A stretch of 64,000 nucleotides of DNA from Pseudomonadota bacterium (GCA_023431345.1 JAEYWK010000097.1:1-64000); one strand, 5' to 3'; shown: positions 24,258 to 34,222, numbered from the stretch's first letter. Numbers and translations are program-made. Notes: a model not told the origin generated them from the letters alone.

Positions 24258-25544
24258 ATGACGACGTTCAATCGACGTGACGCGCTCAAGGTCTCTGCGT
24301 TGCTGCCCGCAGCGTTGGCGTTGCCGGCCTGCAGCAAGAGCGAGGCCGCTGCAACCCAGCAAGTTGCCGCTTCGTCGAGCGGCCAAGCAGGTGACGCCTC
24401 GAAGCCCGAGGTGAGCGATCTCAGGTTCGGAATGATCGCGCTGACGGACTGTTCGCCGATCGTGATTGCCCACGAAAAGGGCCTGTTCAAGAAGTACGGT
24501 ATCAACTCGACCGTCGTCAAAGGCGCGAGCTGGGCCGCCATCCGTGACTCGCTGTCGAACGGTGACATCCAAGCCACGCACATGCTCATCGGTATGCCGA
24601 TCGCTTCGACGATGGGCCTGCTCGGCTCGCCCAAGAAGCCGATGGTGATCCCGTGGATGATGAACCGTAACGGGCAATCCATCACGCTCAAGACCGCGCT
24701 CAAAGGCAAAGTCGCGGCAGATCCGAAAGCGCTCAAGCCCTTGGTGGACGAAGCGAAGAAGAAGGGCACGCCCATGACCTTCGCCATGACCTTCCCCCCT
24801 GGCACCCACGCCATGTGGATCCGCTACTGGCTCGCCGCCGGCGGTATCAACCCCGACAGCGACACGGCGCTCGTCACCATTCCGCCGCCGCAGATGGTCG
24901 CCAACATGAAGGTCGACAAGATGGACGGCTTTTGCGTCGGTGAGCCGTGGAACGCGCGCGCCATCGCCGACGGCATCGGCTTCACCGCTACCAACACGCA
25001 AGACATCTGGAAAGATCACCCGGAGAAGGTGTGCGCGTTCACCGAGGAGTTCGCGCAGAAGAACCCGAAGACGGTCAAAGCCGTGATCAAGGCGCTGCAC
25101 GAAGCCAGCGTTTGGCTCGATGATCTGAAGAACCGGCCGGAGCAAGCCTCGATCGTCTCGCGCGCCACCTACATCAACTGTCCTCCCGAGCTGATCTTGG
25201 GACGCCTCCAGGGCCACTACGACTTCGGCGATGGTCGCAAGAAGGAGGACGAGAACTACATGATCTTCAGCCAGCGTAACTGCAACTACCCGCAGCCCAA
25301 GTACGCCAAGTTCTGGCTAACGCAGTTCCGGCGCTGGGGCATGGTCACGGGCGCGCCCGACTACGAAGGCGTCGCCAAGCGGGTGATGCGCACCGACATC
25401 TACGAAGAGGCGATGAAGGAGCTGGGCGTCAGCCACGGCGGCATGAACGAGGCGCCCGAGACGCTGTTCGACGGCGCGGTGTTCGATCCCAAAGAGCCCG
25501 AGAAATTCGCGACGTCGTTCGCGGTGCACTCCATGAAGAGCTGA
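24258..25544 (+). CDS. nrtA: Nitrate/nitrite ABC transporter substrate-binding lipoprotein (NrtA-like)
   Basis: The 428-residue protein carries a Tat-like N-terminus (NRRDALKVSALLPAALAL) ending in a lipobox LPAC, so it is a lipid-anchored periplasmic binder. The mature part matches the NrtA/CmpA family: LRFGMIALTDCSPIVIAHEK, GLFKKYGI, GTHAMWIRYWLAAGGINPD and DGFCVGEPWNARAI. It would capture nitrate, nitrite or possibly bicarbonate or cyanate. The nitrate reductase genes 19 kb away favour nitrate. Permease and two ATPases follow. It is the best evidence for this operon's substrate class. Confidence 0.9.
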   Translation: MTTFNRRDALKVSALLPAALALPACSKSEAAATQQVAASSSGQAGDASKPEVSDLRFGMIALTDCSPIVIAHEKGLFKKYGINSTVVKGASWAAIRDSLSNGDIQATHMLIGMPIASTMGLLGSPKKPMVIPWMMNRNGQSITLKTALKGKVAADPKALKPLVDEAKKKGTPMTFAMTFPPGTHAMWIRYWLAAGGINPDSDTALVTIPPPQMVANMKVDKMDGFCVGEPWNARAIADGIGFTATNTQDIWKDHPEKVCAFTEEFAQKNPKTVKAVIKALHEASVWLDDLKNRPEQASIVSRATYINCPPELILGRLQGHYDFGDGRKKEDENYMIFSQRNCNYPQPKYAKFWLTQFRRWGMVTGAPDYEGVAKRVMRTDIYEEAMKELGVSHGGMNEAPETLFDGAVFDPKEPEKFATSFAVHSMKS

Positions 25545-25562
25545 GCCCACGGAGCCAAGCAG

Positions 25563-26345
25563 ATGAAGAGCAACCTAGTCGAGAAGTTGGTCAAGTTCGT
25601 GCTGCTGCCCATGGTGGGGGCCGGCTCGGTCATCATGCTGTGGGCCATCGCGAGCTCGAGCATCGTGCCGAGCCTGCCGTCGCCCTTGAAGACGTGGGAG
25701 ATCAGCCGGCCCTACATCGTCGAGCCCTTCGAGAAGCGAGGGGAGCTCGACCAAGGCATCCTGCGTTTTACCTGGTACTCGCTGATCCGCGTGGCCAAGG
25801 GCTACGTGCTCGCGGTCTTGCTAGGGACGCCGATTGGCCTGCTGCTCGGCATGTCGAAGGGCTTCACCAACACCTTCGATCCCATCATTCAGGTGCTGCG
25901 CCCGGTGTCGCCGCTGGCGTGGCTGCCGCTGGGCCTCGTGATCTTTCAAAAGCCGGAGCCCGCCGGCATCTTCACCATCGCCATGTGCTCGATGTGGCCG
26001 ACGGTGATGAACACGGCGCTCGGCGTGCGCTCGATCCCGCAAGACTACATCAACGTGGCGCGCGTGCTGCGGCTGTCACCCTGGAAGAAGCTGGTGAAGG
26101 TCACGATCCCGGCCGCGCTGCCATACATGTTCACCGGCTTTCGCCTCAGCCTCGGCATCGCGTGGCTCGTGATCGTCGCCGCCGAGATGCTCACGGGCGC
26201 GCCCGGCGTGGGTGGCTTCCTGTGGCAGGAATACAACGCGCTCATCTACGAGCACATCATCTTGTGCATCCTCACCATCGGCATCATCGGCTTCTTGCTC
26301 GATCGCATCATGAGCTTGGTCGAGAAGCGCTTCAAGGCGGCGTAA
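25563..26345 (+). CDS. nrtB: Nitrate ABC transporter permease (NrtB-like)
   Basis: The 260-residue protein has about six transmembrane segments, the first being [18 protein letters not shown]. The cytoplasmic coupling loop is present as [20 protein letters not shown] followed by [20 protein letters not shown]. It belongs to the NrtB/SsuC/TauC permease family. It would form a homodimeric channel with the ATPases encoded downstream. It begins 18 bases after nrtA and ends two bases before the first ATPase gene. Confidence 0.92.
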   Translation: MKSNLVEKLVKFVLLPMVGAGSVIMLWAIASSSIVPSLPSPLKTWEISRPYIVEPFEKRGELDQGILRFTWYSLIRVAKGYVLAVLLGTPIGLLLGMSKGFTNTFDPIIQVLRPVSPLAWLPLGLVIFQKPEPAGIFTIAMCSMWPTVMNTALGVRSIPQDYINVARVLRLSPWKKLVKVTIPAALPYMFTGFRLSLGIAWLVIVAAEMLTGAPGVGGFLWQEYNALIYEHIILCILTIGIIGFLLDRIMSLVEKRFKAA

Positions 26346-26346
26346 C

Positions 26347-27222
26347 ATGGCATTCATCGAGCTTTCTGGGGTGTGCAAAGGCTATGGCCCGGCTGGGCAG
26401 CGCACGAACGTGCTCGAGGGCGTGAACCTCTCGATCGAGAAGGGCGAGCTAGTGAGCATCGTCGGCTACTCGGGCGCGGGGAAGACCACGCTCGTGTCGC
26501 TGCTCGCCGGGCTGATCCTGCCCGATCAGGGCACGGTGACGGTCGGTGGAAAGCGCGTGACGGGGCCGAGCGCCGAGCGCGGCGTGGTGTTTCAGAATTA
26601 CTCCCTGCTGCCTTGGCTGACCGTGCTCGAGAACGTGCAGCTCGCCGTCGATCAGGTGTTTACGCGGTCGAGCCCCAGCGAGCGCCGAGAGCGCGCCATG
26701 AAGTTCGTCGAGATGGTGAGCCTGGGGCCGGCGGCAGGCAAGCGGCCGAGAGAGCTCTCGGGGGGTATGCGTCAGCGCGTGTCGGTGGCGCGAGCGCTGG
26801 CCATGGACCCGGAGCTGCTCTTGCTCGACGAGCCGTTCGGAGCCCTCGACGCGCTCACGCGTGGTGTGCTGCAGGGAGAGCTGCAGCGCATCAGCGCCGA
26901 GAGCGGCAAGACGATGCTACTCATCACCAACGACGTCGACGAAGGCGTCTTGCTTTCGGACCGCATCATTCCGCTCGGCGCCGGCCCGCGAGCGTCGCTC
27001 GGCCCCGCCACCACGGTCGACATCCCGCGCCCCCGCGATCGGAAGGCTCTCAATCACGATCCGCGTTTCCGCGAGATTCGCCTCGCGGTGCTCGAGTACT
27101 TGCTCGAGTCGGGTCGCCAGAAGCGCGCTGAGCGCGACGCAGCTCACGCGCCCGCAGTCAGCAGCGACGAAATCAGCTCCGCGTCGGCGGAGTCGGTACG
27201 CATCGCGGAGGCCAGCCTATGA
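26347..27222 (+). CDS. nrtD: Nitrate ABC transporter ATP-binding protein 1
   Basis: The 291-residue ATPase has Walker [10 protein letters not shown] near residue 40, the Q-loop [14 protein letters not shown], the signature [15 protein letters not shown] and Walker [17 protein letters not shown]. The C-terminal 40 residues are variable and helical. It is an NrtD/SsuB-type subunit that drives nitrate import through the NrtB-like permease. Its stop overlaps the start of a second ATPase by four bases, so the pump may use two different ATPases as cyanobacterial NrtC/NrtD does. The C/D assignment is by similarity of layout only. Confidence 0.88.
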   Translation: MAFIELSGVCKGYGPAGQRTNVLEGVNLSIEKGELVSIVGYSGAGKTTLVSLLAGLILPDQGTVTVGGKRVTGPSAERGVVFQNYSLLPWLTVLENVQLAVDQVFTRSSPSERRERAMKFVEMVSLGPAAGKRPRELSGGMRQRVSVARALAMDPELLLLDEPFGALDALTRGVLQGELQRISAESGKTMLLITNDVDEGVLLSDRIIPLGAGPRASLGPATTVDIPRPRDRKALNHDPRFREIRLAVLEYLLESGRQKRAERDAAHAPAVSSDEISSASAESVRIAEASL

Positions 27223-28085
27223 CCGCACGCTCGAAGAAGTTCCTCGATATTTGGAATCTGTCCAAGGCCTTCCCGGGCCCCCTCGGCAAAGTGCCCGTCG
27301 TCGAGGGCTTCAACCTGGCGGTGGCCGAGGGCGAAATCGTGAGCCTGATCGGCCACTCGGGCTGCGGTAAGTCCACGGTGCTGTCGATCGTGGCCGGGCT
27401 GGTCGAGGCCACGGAGGGCACCGTCATCATGGCGGGCAAGGAGGTGACCGAACCGGGCACCGATCGCGGAGTCGTGTTCCAAGCGCCGTGCCTCTTCCAC
27501 TGGATGACGGCGCTCGAGAACGTCGTGATCGGCTTGGAGCAAGCGATGCCGAAGGCCTCTGCTGCCCAGCGCGTCGAGAAGGCCAGCTACTACTTGTCGC
27601 GGGTGGGGCTGGCAGATGCGCTTCACAAGAAGCCCGCCGAGCTCTCGGCCGGGATGCGCCAGCGGGTGGGCTTGGCGCGCGCGTTCGCGCTGTCGCCGCG
27701 CATGCTGTTGCTCGACGAGCCGTTCGGCATGCTCGACTCGATCACCCGCTGCGAGCTGCAAGATGTGCTGCTCCAGCTCTGGGCCGAGGACAAGAAGACG
27801 CTGCTGCTCGTCACCCACGACGTCGACGAGTCCGTGTTCTTGTCGGACCGCGTCGTGATGATGACGTCGGGGCCGCGCGCGAAGGTGGGCGAAATCATGG
27901 ATGTAACGCTGCCGAGGCCTCGCGAGCGCCACGCCGTGCTCGACGACCCGCATTTCTACGAGCTGCGCGAGCGCTTGATCGGCTTCTTGGAGGGCCAGGC
28001 CGATCACTCGGCGACCGCGCTGCCCAAGTCTTCCACGCCACCGCCTTCGGTCTCGCGTCCGGTTCGCAAGCTCAGCGCGGCGTGA
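27219..28085 (+). CDS. nrtC: Nitrate ABC transporter ATP-binding protein 2
   Basis: The 288-residue ATPase has Walker [10 protein letters not shown], the Q-loop [14 protein letters not shown] and Walker [16 protein letters not shown]. The signature reads [15 protein letters not shown], with Ala replacing the usual second Gly. Cyanobacterial NrtC carries an extra C-terminal nitrate-sensing domain of about 380 residues. That domain is absent here, so this subunit probably lacks that form of feedback. It overlaps the first ATPase gene and ends the operon before the hairpin at 28098-28115. Confidence 0.85.
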   Translation: MTARSKKFLDIWNLSKAFPGPLGKVPVVEGFNLAVAEGEIVSLIGHSGCGKSTVLSIVAGLVEATEGTVIMAGKEVTEPGTDRGVVFQAPCLFHWMTALENVVIGLEQAMPKASAAQRVEKASYYLSRVGLADALHKKPAELSAGMRQRVGLARAFALSPRMLLLDEPFGMLDSITRCELQDVLLQLWAEDKKTLLLVTHDVDESVFLSDRVVMMTSGPRAKVGEIMDVTLPRPRERHAVLDDPHFYELRERLIGFLEGQADHSATALPKSSTPPPSVSRPVRKLSAA

Positions 28086-28097
28086 GCAGCCCCGCTC

Positions 28098-28115
28098 GCG
28101 CCTGCCCGTAGGCGC
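28098..28115 (+). terminator. Short hairpin after the nitrate transport operon
   Basis: GCGCCT at 28098-28103 pairs with AGGCGC at 28110-28115 across a six-base loop, and GGTTT follows. It lies 13 bases after the last ATPase stop. The stem is short, so this is only a possible terminator. Confidence 0.45.
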
Positions 28116-28228
28116 GGTTTCTGCCGCTGGCGGGCGCTTTCTCAGCCCTGTCAGCCGCAGAAAATGAGCCCCGGGCCGGGCTGGTTGTTGGCTCTGCCCC
28201 ACAGTTCTCGTGGTAACCGCCCAGGCCC

Positions 28229-29821
28229 GTGCCCTCGCTCGAGTCCACCCCTGCGCGACCTCTGCCGGCTCGGAGCTGGCGCAACGTGGTGCTCGGCGTG
28301 CTGGTGCTCAACGCGCTGTGGCTGGGGCGGGGCGTGATCGATCCGGGCTTCGGGAACCTGGACGTTACCGGCATCGTCTACAACGCGCGGCTGCTGTTGC
28401 TCGGCAAGCTGCCGTACCTCGACTCCGCAGAGGTGAAGCCGCCGGGCGCGTTCGTGCTGATCGTGCCCGCGCTGTGGATCGGCGGTCTACGCGGGGTTTG
28501 GCTACTTGGCGTCGTGTGGGGCGCGCTGACGTCGCTCGCCACGGGCGCGCTCGCCAAGGCTTGCTACGGCGACCGCTGGGGCCGGCGCGTCGCCCTGCTC
28601 CACGCGGCGGCCTCCGTCGTCGCGAACGACGCCGACATCAACTACTCGTTCTGGATGGCGCTGCCGTTCACGCTCGCGGCGGCGCTCGCCGCGCGCGGGG
28701 CTCGCGCCCGAAGCGACTGGCACTACGCGGTTTGCTGGAGCCTGGCGGGGGCTTCGGCGCTCTTGGCGGTGTCGATCAAGCCCTCGGCTTGGCCGCTGCT
28801 CCTCGTGTTTTCGCTGCTTTGGCTGCGGGAGTTGTGGCGTCGCGACTTCGTGCGCGCGCTGTCGCTGCCCGCGTGGGGGCTCTGCGGGGCCCTGTTCGCG
28901 GCGATGCTCGTCGCGCTGCCCTTCTGGCTTCACGGCAGGCTGGACGTGCTCGCCGCGGGCCTGCGGCAGGTCCAGAGCTTCGGCAACGAATATCTGGGCG
29001 TGGTGGTTCGCGGCGCCGGTGGCTATTGGAACGCAGCCGGCATCGGCATGCAGTGCTTGCCCGACCAAATGCCGGCCATGCTGGGCGTCGCGCTCTTGGG
29101 CTGCCTGCCGGGGCGCTTCGACGCTCCGCGCTCGCGGCTCGCGCTGGTGCCCTGGATATTCCTGCTCGCCGCGCTGCTCGGCGTCACCATGACGCTGCGC
29201 TTCTTCACCCACGATAACGCGCAGCTTTGGCCAGCGCTCGCCGTGCTCGCGCTGCGACCGTCGGGTCTCGTCGCTCGACTCTTCGTAGCCCTCGAGCGGC
29301 GCGGCCGCGAGCGCTGGGTGCGGCGCCTACCCGTGCTGCTCGGCATGGCCGCAGCCCTCCCGGGCCTTCAGGAGCGATTCTGGCTCCAGTGGTACTTCGC
29401 GCACAACGATCGCAAAGTGCGCACCATCTGCCAAAAGTTCGAGTCCGTGATGGAGCCGACCGACAGCGTCTTGGCGTGGGGCTGGCAGGCGTGGAGCGTG
29501 TACGAGCACTGTCACCGCTTCGCGCCCGGCGCGGTTTACAAAACGATCGGCACGGTGACGACGCTCAACACCAACACGTGTAATCGCGGCTACGGCCGCC
29601 TGGAGCTGCGGAGCGGCGAGGTGACGCGGCGCTTCATGGCCGACCTCCAGCGGAGCCCACCGGCCTTGATCTTGTGGTCGACGTACCATCAAGACATGGG
29701 GGGTGACCCGCTCGACGAGTGGGCCGAGTTGTCCGCGTTCGTCGAGCAGGGCTACGTGATGGTGGCCTCGGACCGGCAGCTGATCGCCTACCTGCGCAAA
29801 GATCGCCTCGAGAGGCGTTAG
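28229..29821 (+). CDS. Membrane glycosyltransferase-like protein (GT-C fold, ArnT/PMT type)
   Basis: The 530-residue protein starts with GTG and has about ten hydrophobic segments. The first loop has the acidic pair expected of GT-C enzymes in GFGNLDVTGIVYNARLLLLG, followed by LGKLPYLDSAEVKPPGAFVL, typical of ArnT/PMT-like transferases using polyprenyl-phosphate sugars. The C-terminal soluble part (from about 390) has SVLAWGWQAWSVYEHC and cysteines. It would act in the inner membrane on cell-surface glycans. Acceptor and sugar are unknown. No glycan genes flank it. Confidence 0.75.
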   Translation: MPSLESTPARPLPARSWRNVVLGVLVLNALWLGRGVIDPGFGNLDVTGIVYNARLLLLGKLPYLDSAEVKPPGAFVLIVPALWIGGLRGVWLLGVVWGALTSLATGALAKACYGDRWGRRVALLHAAASVVANDADINYSFWMALPFTLAAALAARGARARSDWHYAVCWSLAGASALLAVSIKPSAWPLLLVFSLLWLRELWRRDFVRALSLPAWGLCGALFAAMLVALPFWLHGRLDVLAAGLRQVQSFGNEYLGVVVRGAGGYWNAAGIGMQCLPDQMPAMLGVALLGCLPGRFDAPRSRLALVPWIFLLAALLGVTMTLRFFTHDNAQLWPALAVLALRPSGLVARLFVALERRGRERWVRRLPVLLGMAAALPGLQERFWLQWYFAHNDRKVRTICQKFESVMEPTDSVLAWGWQAWSVYEHCHRFAPGAVYKTIGTVTTLNTNTCNRGYGRLELRSGEVTRRFMADLQRSPPALILWSTYHQDMGGDPLDEWAELSAFVEQGYVMVASDRQLIAYLRKDRLERR

Positions 29822-29971
29822 CGCCGCATCGCGCGCGGGTCTCGCCGCAGGCGGCTGCGCGAGCGGTTGAACCGCACGATTTTGCGTAAATTTCGCGGTC
29901 TCTACCGGGGCGGCGCGTACTCGCCGCAAGTGATTTTTTTTCGGGCCGGGCCGTGGTACGCACGCGGCCGC

Positions 29972-30721
29972 ATGAGCGGCCATTCTAAGTGGGCTACGAT
30001 CAAGCGGAAGAAGGGCGCCACGGACGCGGCGCGGGGCAAGGTCTTCACCAAGCTCATTCGGGAGGTGGTCACAGCCGCTCGCATCGGCGGCGGCGATATC
30101 GATTCGAACCCGCGCCTGCGCAAGGCGGTAGCCGATTGCCGGGCCCAGCAGATGCCGGCCGACAACATCAAGCGCGCCGTCCAGCGCGGCACGGGTGAAA
30201 TCGAGGGCGCGTCTTACGACGAGGTCCTCTACGAAGGCACCGGTCCTGCCGGAACCTTGTTCCTCGTCGAGGGCATGACCGACAACCGCAATCGCGCGGC
30301 GGCCGAGCTCCGCAAGATCTTCGAACGGCACAACGGCAACATGGGCGGCTCCGGCGCCGCCGCTTGGGCCTTCGACCGCCTCGGCGTGATCACGCTCGAA
30401 AAGAGCCAAGTCACTGAAGATCAGCTGATGGAAGCGGCGCTCGAAGCGGGCGCCGAAGACTACCGCGACGAAGGTGACGTCTGGGCCGTCTACACGCCGC
30501 CGCACGACGTCGACAAGATCTCGGCGGCCCTGGAGGCGGCCAAGCTGCCGATCCAGTCCAGCAAGGCGGCCTGGGTGCCCAAGAACAAGAAGACGGTCAC
30601 CGAGCGCGACGCCGAGGTGTGCATGAACCTCGTCGACGCGCTCGATGAGCACGATGACGTTCAGAACGTATTCAGCGACTTCGACATCTCAGAAGAAGAT
30701 CTGAACAAGCTGACGAGCTGA
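29972..30721 (+). CDS. YebC/PmpR-family protein
   Basis: The start is ATG 29972, giving the family N-terminus MSGHSKWATIKRKKGATDAA. The 249-residue length is normal. Further blocks are NPRLRKAVADCRAQQMPADN, GTGPAGTLFLVEGMTDNRNR and GGSGAAAWAFDRLGVI. YebC proteins bind DNA or ribosomes, and recent work implicates some in translation of difficult sequences. The Holliday-junction genes (ruvC and others) often found beside yebC are not here. The gene is convergent with the rhodanese gene, two bases apart. Confidence 0.95.
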   Translation: MSGHSKWATIKRKKGATDAARGKVFTKLIREVVTAARIGGGDIDSNPRLRKAVADCRAQQMPADNIKRAVQRGTGEIEGASYDEVLYEGTGPAGTLFLVEGMTDNRNRAAAELRKIFERHNGNMGGSGAAAWAFDRLGVITLEKSQVTEDQLMEAALEAGAEDYRDEGDVWAVYTPPHDVDKISAALEAAKLPIQSSKAAWVPKNKKTVTERDAEVCMNLVDALDEHDDVQNVFSDFDISEEDLNKLTS

Positions 30722-30723
30722 GC

Positions 30724-31089
30724 TCACGCGGCCGTGGCGGCGCCTTCGAGCGCGCCGCCGGCCTCCTTCCAGGCCGCTTTGCCGCCGCTGAACACGCGTA
30801 CGTCGCGATAGCCGAGCTCGAGCAGCTTGCGCCGCGCGAGGTGCGAGTTCTGGCAGGTGAGGCTGGCGCAGTAGACGACGATGCGCGCGTCTTTGTCGGG
30901 CAGCACGCGCGCCGCCGTCTCGTTGAAGCCCTCGAGCGGCAGGTTCACGGCTCCGGGTAGGTGCCCCGACGCGAAGTGCTGGGGGCCCAAGATTTCGGCC
31001 AGCGTGGGCGGCTGTGCTCGAGTGAGGCTTTGCGCGAGCTCCGAGACGCTGATTTCGGCTGAGCTTCGATCGATCATGATGTCCTTCAT
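30724..31089 (-). CDS. Rhodanese-like sulfurtransferase
   Basis: The 121-residue single-domain protein has the rhodanese active-site loop with C74 in VVYCASLTCQNSHLARR, preceded by HFASGHLPGAVNLPLEGF and followed by GYRDVRVFSGGKAAWKEAGG. The catalytic Cys would carry persulfide sulfur. A second Cys (C79) sits five residues later. It is divergent from a LysR-type regulator, with an LTTR-like operator in between, so it is the probable regulatory target. The acceptor of sulfur is unknown. Confidence 0.9.
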   Translation of the reverse strand: MKDIMIDRSSAEISVSELAQSLTRAQPPTLAEILGPQHFASGHLPGAVNLPLEGFNETAARVLPDKDARIVVYCASLTCQNSHLARRKLLELGYRDVRVFSGGKAAWKEAGGALEGAATAA

Positions 31090-31178
31090 TTCTCTAGGGG
31101 GGCGGCCGCGATGGCGGCTCGCAGGGCTGAATCTGCGCGTCCGAGCCCCGCTAGTCGAAGTGATGTTGCTGATGTAGG

Positions 31179-31197
31179 ATATTCACACAGTGAATAT
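31179..31197. promoter_or_regulatory. Perfect 8-bp inverted repeat with LTTR T-N11-A box
   Basis: ATATTCAC at 31179-31186 and GTGAATAT at 31190-31197 are perfect complements around a three-base spacer. The core TTC...GAA fits the T-N11-A rule of LysR-type operators. The right arm includes the GTG start of the LysR gene, so binding there would block its own expression while controlling the divergent rhodanese gene. Confidence 0.75.
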
Positions 31198-32092
31198 TCG
31201 CGGCGTGAACCTCAACCTGCTGCTGGCCTTCGACGCCCTGTTCGAGGAGCAGAGCGTGACGGCCGCCGCCCGGCGCGCCGGCGTGACCCAACCGGCCATG
31301 AGCAACACCTTGGCGCAGCTGCGGGTGCTGTTCGGCGATCCGCTCTTCTTACGTCACCGCACCGGCTTGACGCCAACGACGCGGGCCAAGGAGCTCGCCG
31401 AGCCGATCCGTCAGGGCCTCGCGCTGCTGCAGAGCGCGCTCTTGGGCTCGAGCTTCGACCCGGCCACGAGCGAGCGCCGCTTCGTGATCGCAGCCAGCGA
31501 CTATGTCGAGCTCGTCGTGCTCCCGGCGCTGCTGCGCCGTCTCGAGCAAGTAGCTCCCGGCGTGCGCTTGCAGCTGCGACCGTGGGGCCTGCACGAGGCT
31601 CCGCCCGAGCTTCAGCGGGGCGAGGTCGACTTGATGCTCGGCTTCTACGACAAGCTGCCGCCCAACCATCGCGAGCAGAAGCTGTTCGACGATGAGTACG
31701 TATGTGTCGTGCGCCGCGGCCACCCGAAGGTGAAGTCGAAGCTCACCCTCGCTCGCTACCTGGAGCTGTCGCACGTCCTCGTGTCGGCGCGCGCCGACAG
31801 CCCGGGCTCGGTCGATCGCGCGCTCGCGGCGCTCGGCAAGCGGCGCAAAGTCGGCGCTCGCGTGTCGCACTTTCTCACCGTGCCGGTGCTCGTCTCTCAG
31901 ACTGACTTCGTCGCCGCCCTCGATCGGCGCGTCGCCCAGGTCTTCGCCGCCTCGCTCGGGCTCGAGCTCTTCGCGCCGCCGCTCAAGCTGCCGAAGGGCA
32001 CCATCGGCCAAGTTTGGCACGCGCGGCAGCACGCGGACCCCGCGCATCGCTGGCTGCGGGAGCTGATCGCCGACGTGACGTCCGCATGGTGA
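31190..32092 (+). CDS. LysR-family transcriptional regulator
   Basis: The 300-residue protein has the N-terminal LysR helix-turn-helix (NLNLLLAFDALFEEQSVTAA, then RAGVTQPAMSNTLAQLRVLF) and a ligand-binding domain from about residue 90. It resembles the NodD/NahR/SyrM branch. GTG 31190 is the longest start and lies inside the operator palindrome, so GTG 31205 (giving MNLNLLLAFD) may be the real one. It is divergent from the rhodanese gene and likely controls both genes. Its effector is unknown. Confidence 0.92.
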   Translation: MNIRGVNLNLLLAFDALFEEQSVTAAARRAGVTQPAMSNTLAQLRVLFGDPLFLRHRTGLTPTTRAKELAEPIRQGLALLQSALLGSSFDPATSERRFVIAASDYVELVVLPALLRRLEQVAPGVRLQLRPWGLHEAPPELQRGEVDLMLGFYDKLPPNHREQKLFDDEYVCVVRRGHPKVKSKLTLARYLELSHVLVSARADSPGSVDRALAALGKRRKVGARVSHFLTVPVLVSQTDFVAALDRRVAQVFAASLGLELFAPPLKLPKGTIGQVWHARQHADPAHRWLRELIADVTSAW

Positions 32093-32099
32093 GTTGCCG

Positions 32100-32771
32100 T
32101 CAGCCGCCCGCGGGCCAGCGAAACTGCACGAGGGAGAAGTAGGTGAACGCGCCGTGCGCGATCACCACCGGCAAGAGCCGGCCCTTGAGCGACGCGAGGA
32201 AGCTCCAAACGATGCCGCAGCCGAGCGCCGCCGTCACCAGCAGCGGGTTGAACCCAGCGATCGGATCGCGGAGCGTGTAGAGCGTGGGCAGCGCCGTCAG
32301 CCCGTAGCAGAGCGCCGCCAGTGGCCAGCCTCGCCGTGAGCCAAAGCGCGCCGTGAGCTCGTCGAGCACCAGCGAGCGCCAGACCAGCTCTTCGCACACG
32401 ACGATCAGCAGTAGCAGGCCGGTGTAGAGCGCGGAGCGCTGCACCACGTCCGGATCGCCGATTTGCGCGTAGATGCGCAGCAGCCAGGTAGTGCGCGTGC
32501 TGCCGGCGGGGGCGAGCACGGCGCGCGCGCCCCAAGAGGCCAAGAGCAAGATCGCCGCGGTCAGGCAGCCGATTGACAAGTCGCCCCAGCGCGGCGCCAG
32601 CACGTCGAGCAGCGCGCCGTCATTCCACAGCTTGTAAATGGCGAGCCCTGCCAGCGCTACGTACGGCACCGCGAGGGATGCCCAGAACAGCGGCGTGCCC
32701 GCGAGCTCCAGGCGGAAGGCGAAGGCCATCACCGTCGTGATGACCACCAAGGTGAGCAGCGTGAGCTTCAT
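32100..32771 (-). CDS. CPBP-family intramembrane metalloprotease
   Basis: The 223-residue protein has about six hydrophobic segments and the CPBP (Abi/Rce1-like) motifs: E127-E128 and R132 in CEELVWRSL, the F/Y-bearing second motif around ALCYGLTALPTL and the final HGAFTYFSL. The family includes CAAX-processing and bacteriocin-immunity proteases; the substrate here is unknown. Its start overlaps the coaBC stop by four bases, so it is translated from the same message, although no functional link to coenzyme A is known. Confidence 0.87.
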   Translation of the reverse strand: MKLTLLTLVVITTVMAFAFRLELAGTPLFWASLAVPYVALAGLAIYKLWNDGALLDVLAPRWGDLSIGCLTAAILLLASWGARAVLAPAGSTRTTWLLRIYAQIGDPDVVQRSALYTGLLLLIVVCEELVWRSLVLDELTARFGSRRGWPLAALCYGLTALPTLYTLRDPIAGFNPLLVTAALGCGIVWSFLASLKGRLLPVVIAHGAFTYFSLVQFRWPAGG

Positions 32772-34090
32772 GTGCCTTGCTTCGGATCCTCGAGCTCGCG
32801 CAGCCGGCGCGCCACGAAGTCCAAGATCTTGTCTGCGGCGTCGTGCTTCGAGACGGGCCCGAACGTCCCCGCTTCGCGCACGCCGACCAGCTTGAACGAG
32901 ATGGTGTCCTTCCCGATCGAGCTGTCGGGGTGGTTGGCGACCACCACGTCGACGCGCTTGCGCGCGAGCTTGCCGCGGGCGGCGTGGATCAGGTTGTCGT
33001 CGACCTCGGTCTCGAGCGCGAAGCCGACCAGCACCGGTAGCTCGGCCTTGCGGGCCGCGCCGATCTCGGCGAGCAAATCGGTGTTCGGCACGAGCTCCAG
33101 ACCGATGCTGTCGACGCCGCGCTTGAGCTTACTAGCGTGCGTCTCTGCCGGTCGGTAGTCGGCCACCGCGGCGGTCATGATCAAGGCGTCGGCGCCGCTG
33201 AGGTCGGGCTTCAAGGCCTGCCAGATCGCGCCGCGCATGGCGTGAGCGCTCCGCACGTCGATGCGCGTCACTCCCGCCGGCGTGGGCAACGACACGGGCC
33301 CGGCGACGAGCGTGACGCGGGCGCCGTGAGCGGCCGCGCGCTCGGCCAAGGCGAAGCCCATTTTCCCCGAAGAGCGGTTGCTGATGAAGCGCACCGGGTC
33401 GATGTCCTCCGCGGTCGGGCCCGCGGTGACGACCAGGTGCCGGCCGCGCAGCGTCGCCGAGGTGAGCTGGGCGATCACGAACGACAAGATCGTCTCCGGC
33501 TCCGCCAAGCGACCGAGCCCCACGTCTCCCGAGGCCACCTCGCCTTCGACGGGGCCAACGAAGCCGACGCGCTGATCTTCGGCCAGCGTCCGCACGTTAC
33601 GCTGGGTCGCGGGGTGCGCCCACATGCTGGGGTGCATGGCGGGCGCGACCAACACCGGACACGTCGCGCAGAGGGCGGTTGCCGTGACCAGATCATCCGC
33701 GCGACCTTGCGCGAGGCGCGCGAGCACGTCGGCCGTGGCGGGCGCTATCAAGATCAAGTCGCTCTGCTTGGCGAGGGTGACGTGGAGCTCGCCCGCCGTG
33801 TCGGGCCCGAACATGCTGGTGTGGGGCGGACGACCGCTGAGACCCGAAAACGTCGCGGCGCCCACGAACTCGGCGCCGCTCTTCGTGAGCACGACCTCGA
33901 TGCTGGCGCCTTCTTGCTTCAGCGCGCGGAGCAGGAGAACGGACTTGTAGGCAGCTACGCTGCCCGTGACGCAGAGCGTGATGCGCTTGCCCCGCAGGCG
34001 ACCAGTTCCGGCGCTTTCGGCGCGAATTTCCGAGCTCACGGCGCTTGGCCGGCGCGCCGCGCTGGGCTTGGGGGGTCGCGGCTCGTTCAT
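32768..34090 (-). CDS. coaBC: Bifunctional phosphopantothenoylcysteine decarboxylase / phosphopantothenate-cysteine ligase
   Basis: The start is ATG 34090, giving 440 residues; the open frame continues upstream but runs under the divergent gene. The N-terminal flavin-dependent CoaC domain has [36 protein letters not shown] and [10 protein letters not shown]. The C-terminal CoaB ligase domain has [20 protein letters not shown] followed by [13 protein letters not shown]. The enzyme makes 4'-phosphopantetheine from phosphopantothenate and cysteine in coenzyme A synthesis. A 35-residue Arg/Pro/Ser-rich N-terminal extension precedes the core. Confidence 0.95.
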   Translation of the reverse strand: MNEPRPPKPSAARRPSAVSSEIRAESAGTGRLRGKRITLCVTGSVAAYKSVLLLRALKQEGASIEVVLTKSGAEFVGAATFSGLSGRPPHTSMFGPDTAGELHVTLAKQSDLILIAPATADVLARLAQGRADDLVTATALCATCPVLVAPAMHPSMWAHPATQRNVRTLAEDQRVGFVGPVEGEVASGDVGLGRLAEPETILSFVIAQLTSATLRGRHLVVTAGPTAEDIDPVRFISNRSSGKMGFALAERAAAHGARVTLVAGPVSLPTPAGVTRIDVRSAHAMRGAIWQALKPDLSGADALIMTAAVADYRPAETHASKLKRGVDSIGLELVPNTDLLAEIGAARKAELPVLVGFALETEVDDNLIHAARGKLARKRVDVVVANHPDSSIGKDTISFKLVGVREAGTFGPVSKHDAADKILDFVARRLRELEDPKQGT

Positions 34091-34222
34091 CGACGTGACT
34101 GTGCTTCTATCACGAGAACGGAATAAGCGAGCCATCGAGTCGGCTGTGCTACACCCCACGCAGGTGCCGCCCTGACCTCGCACGCAAAGGTCCTCTCCCG
34201 TTCTTCGGCTCTCCTCGCGCTC

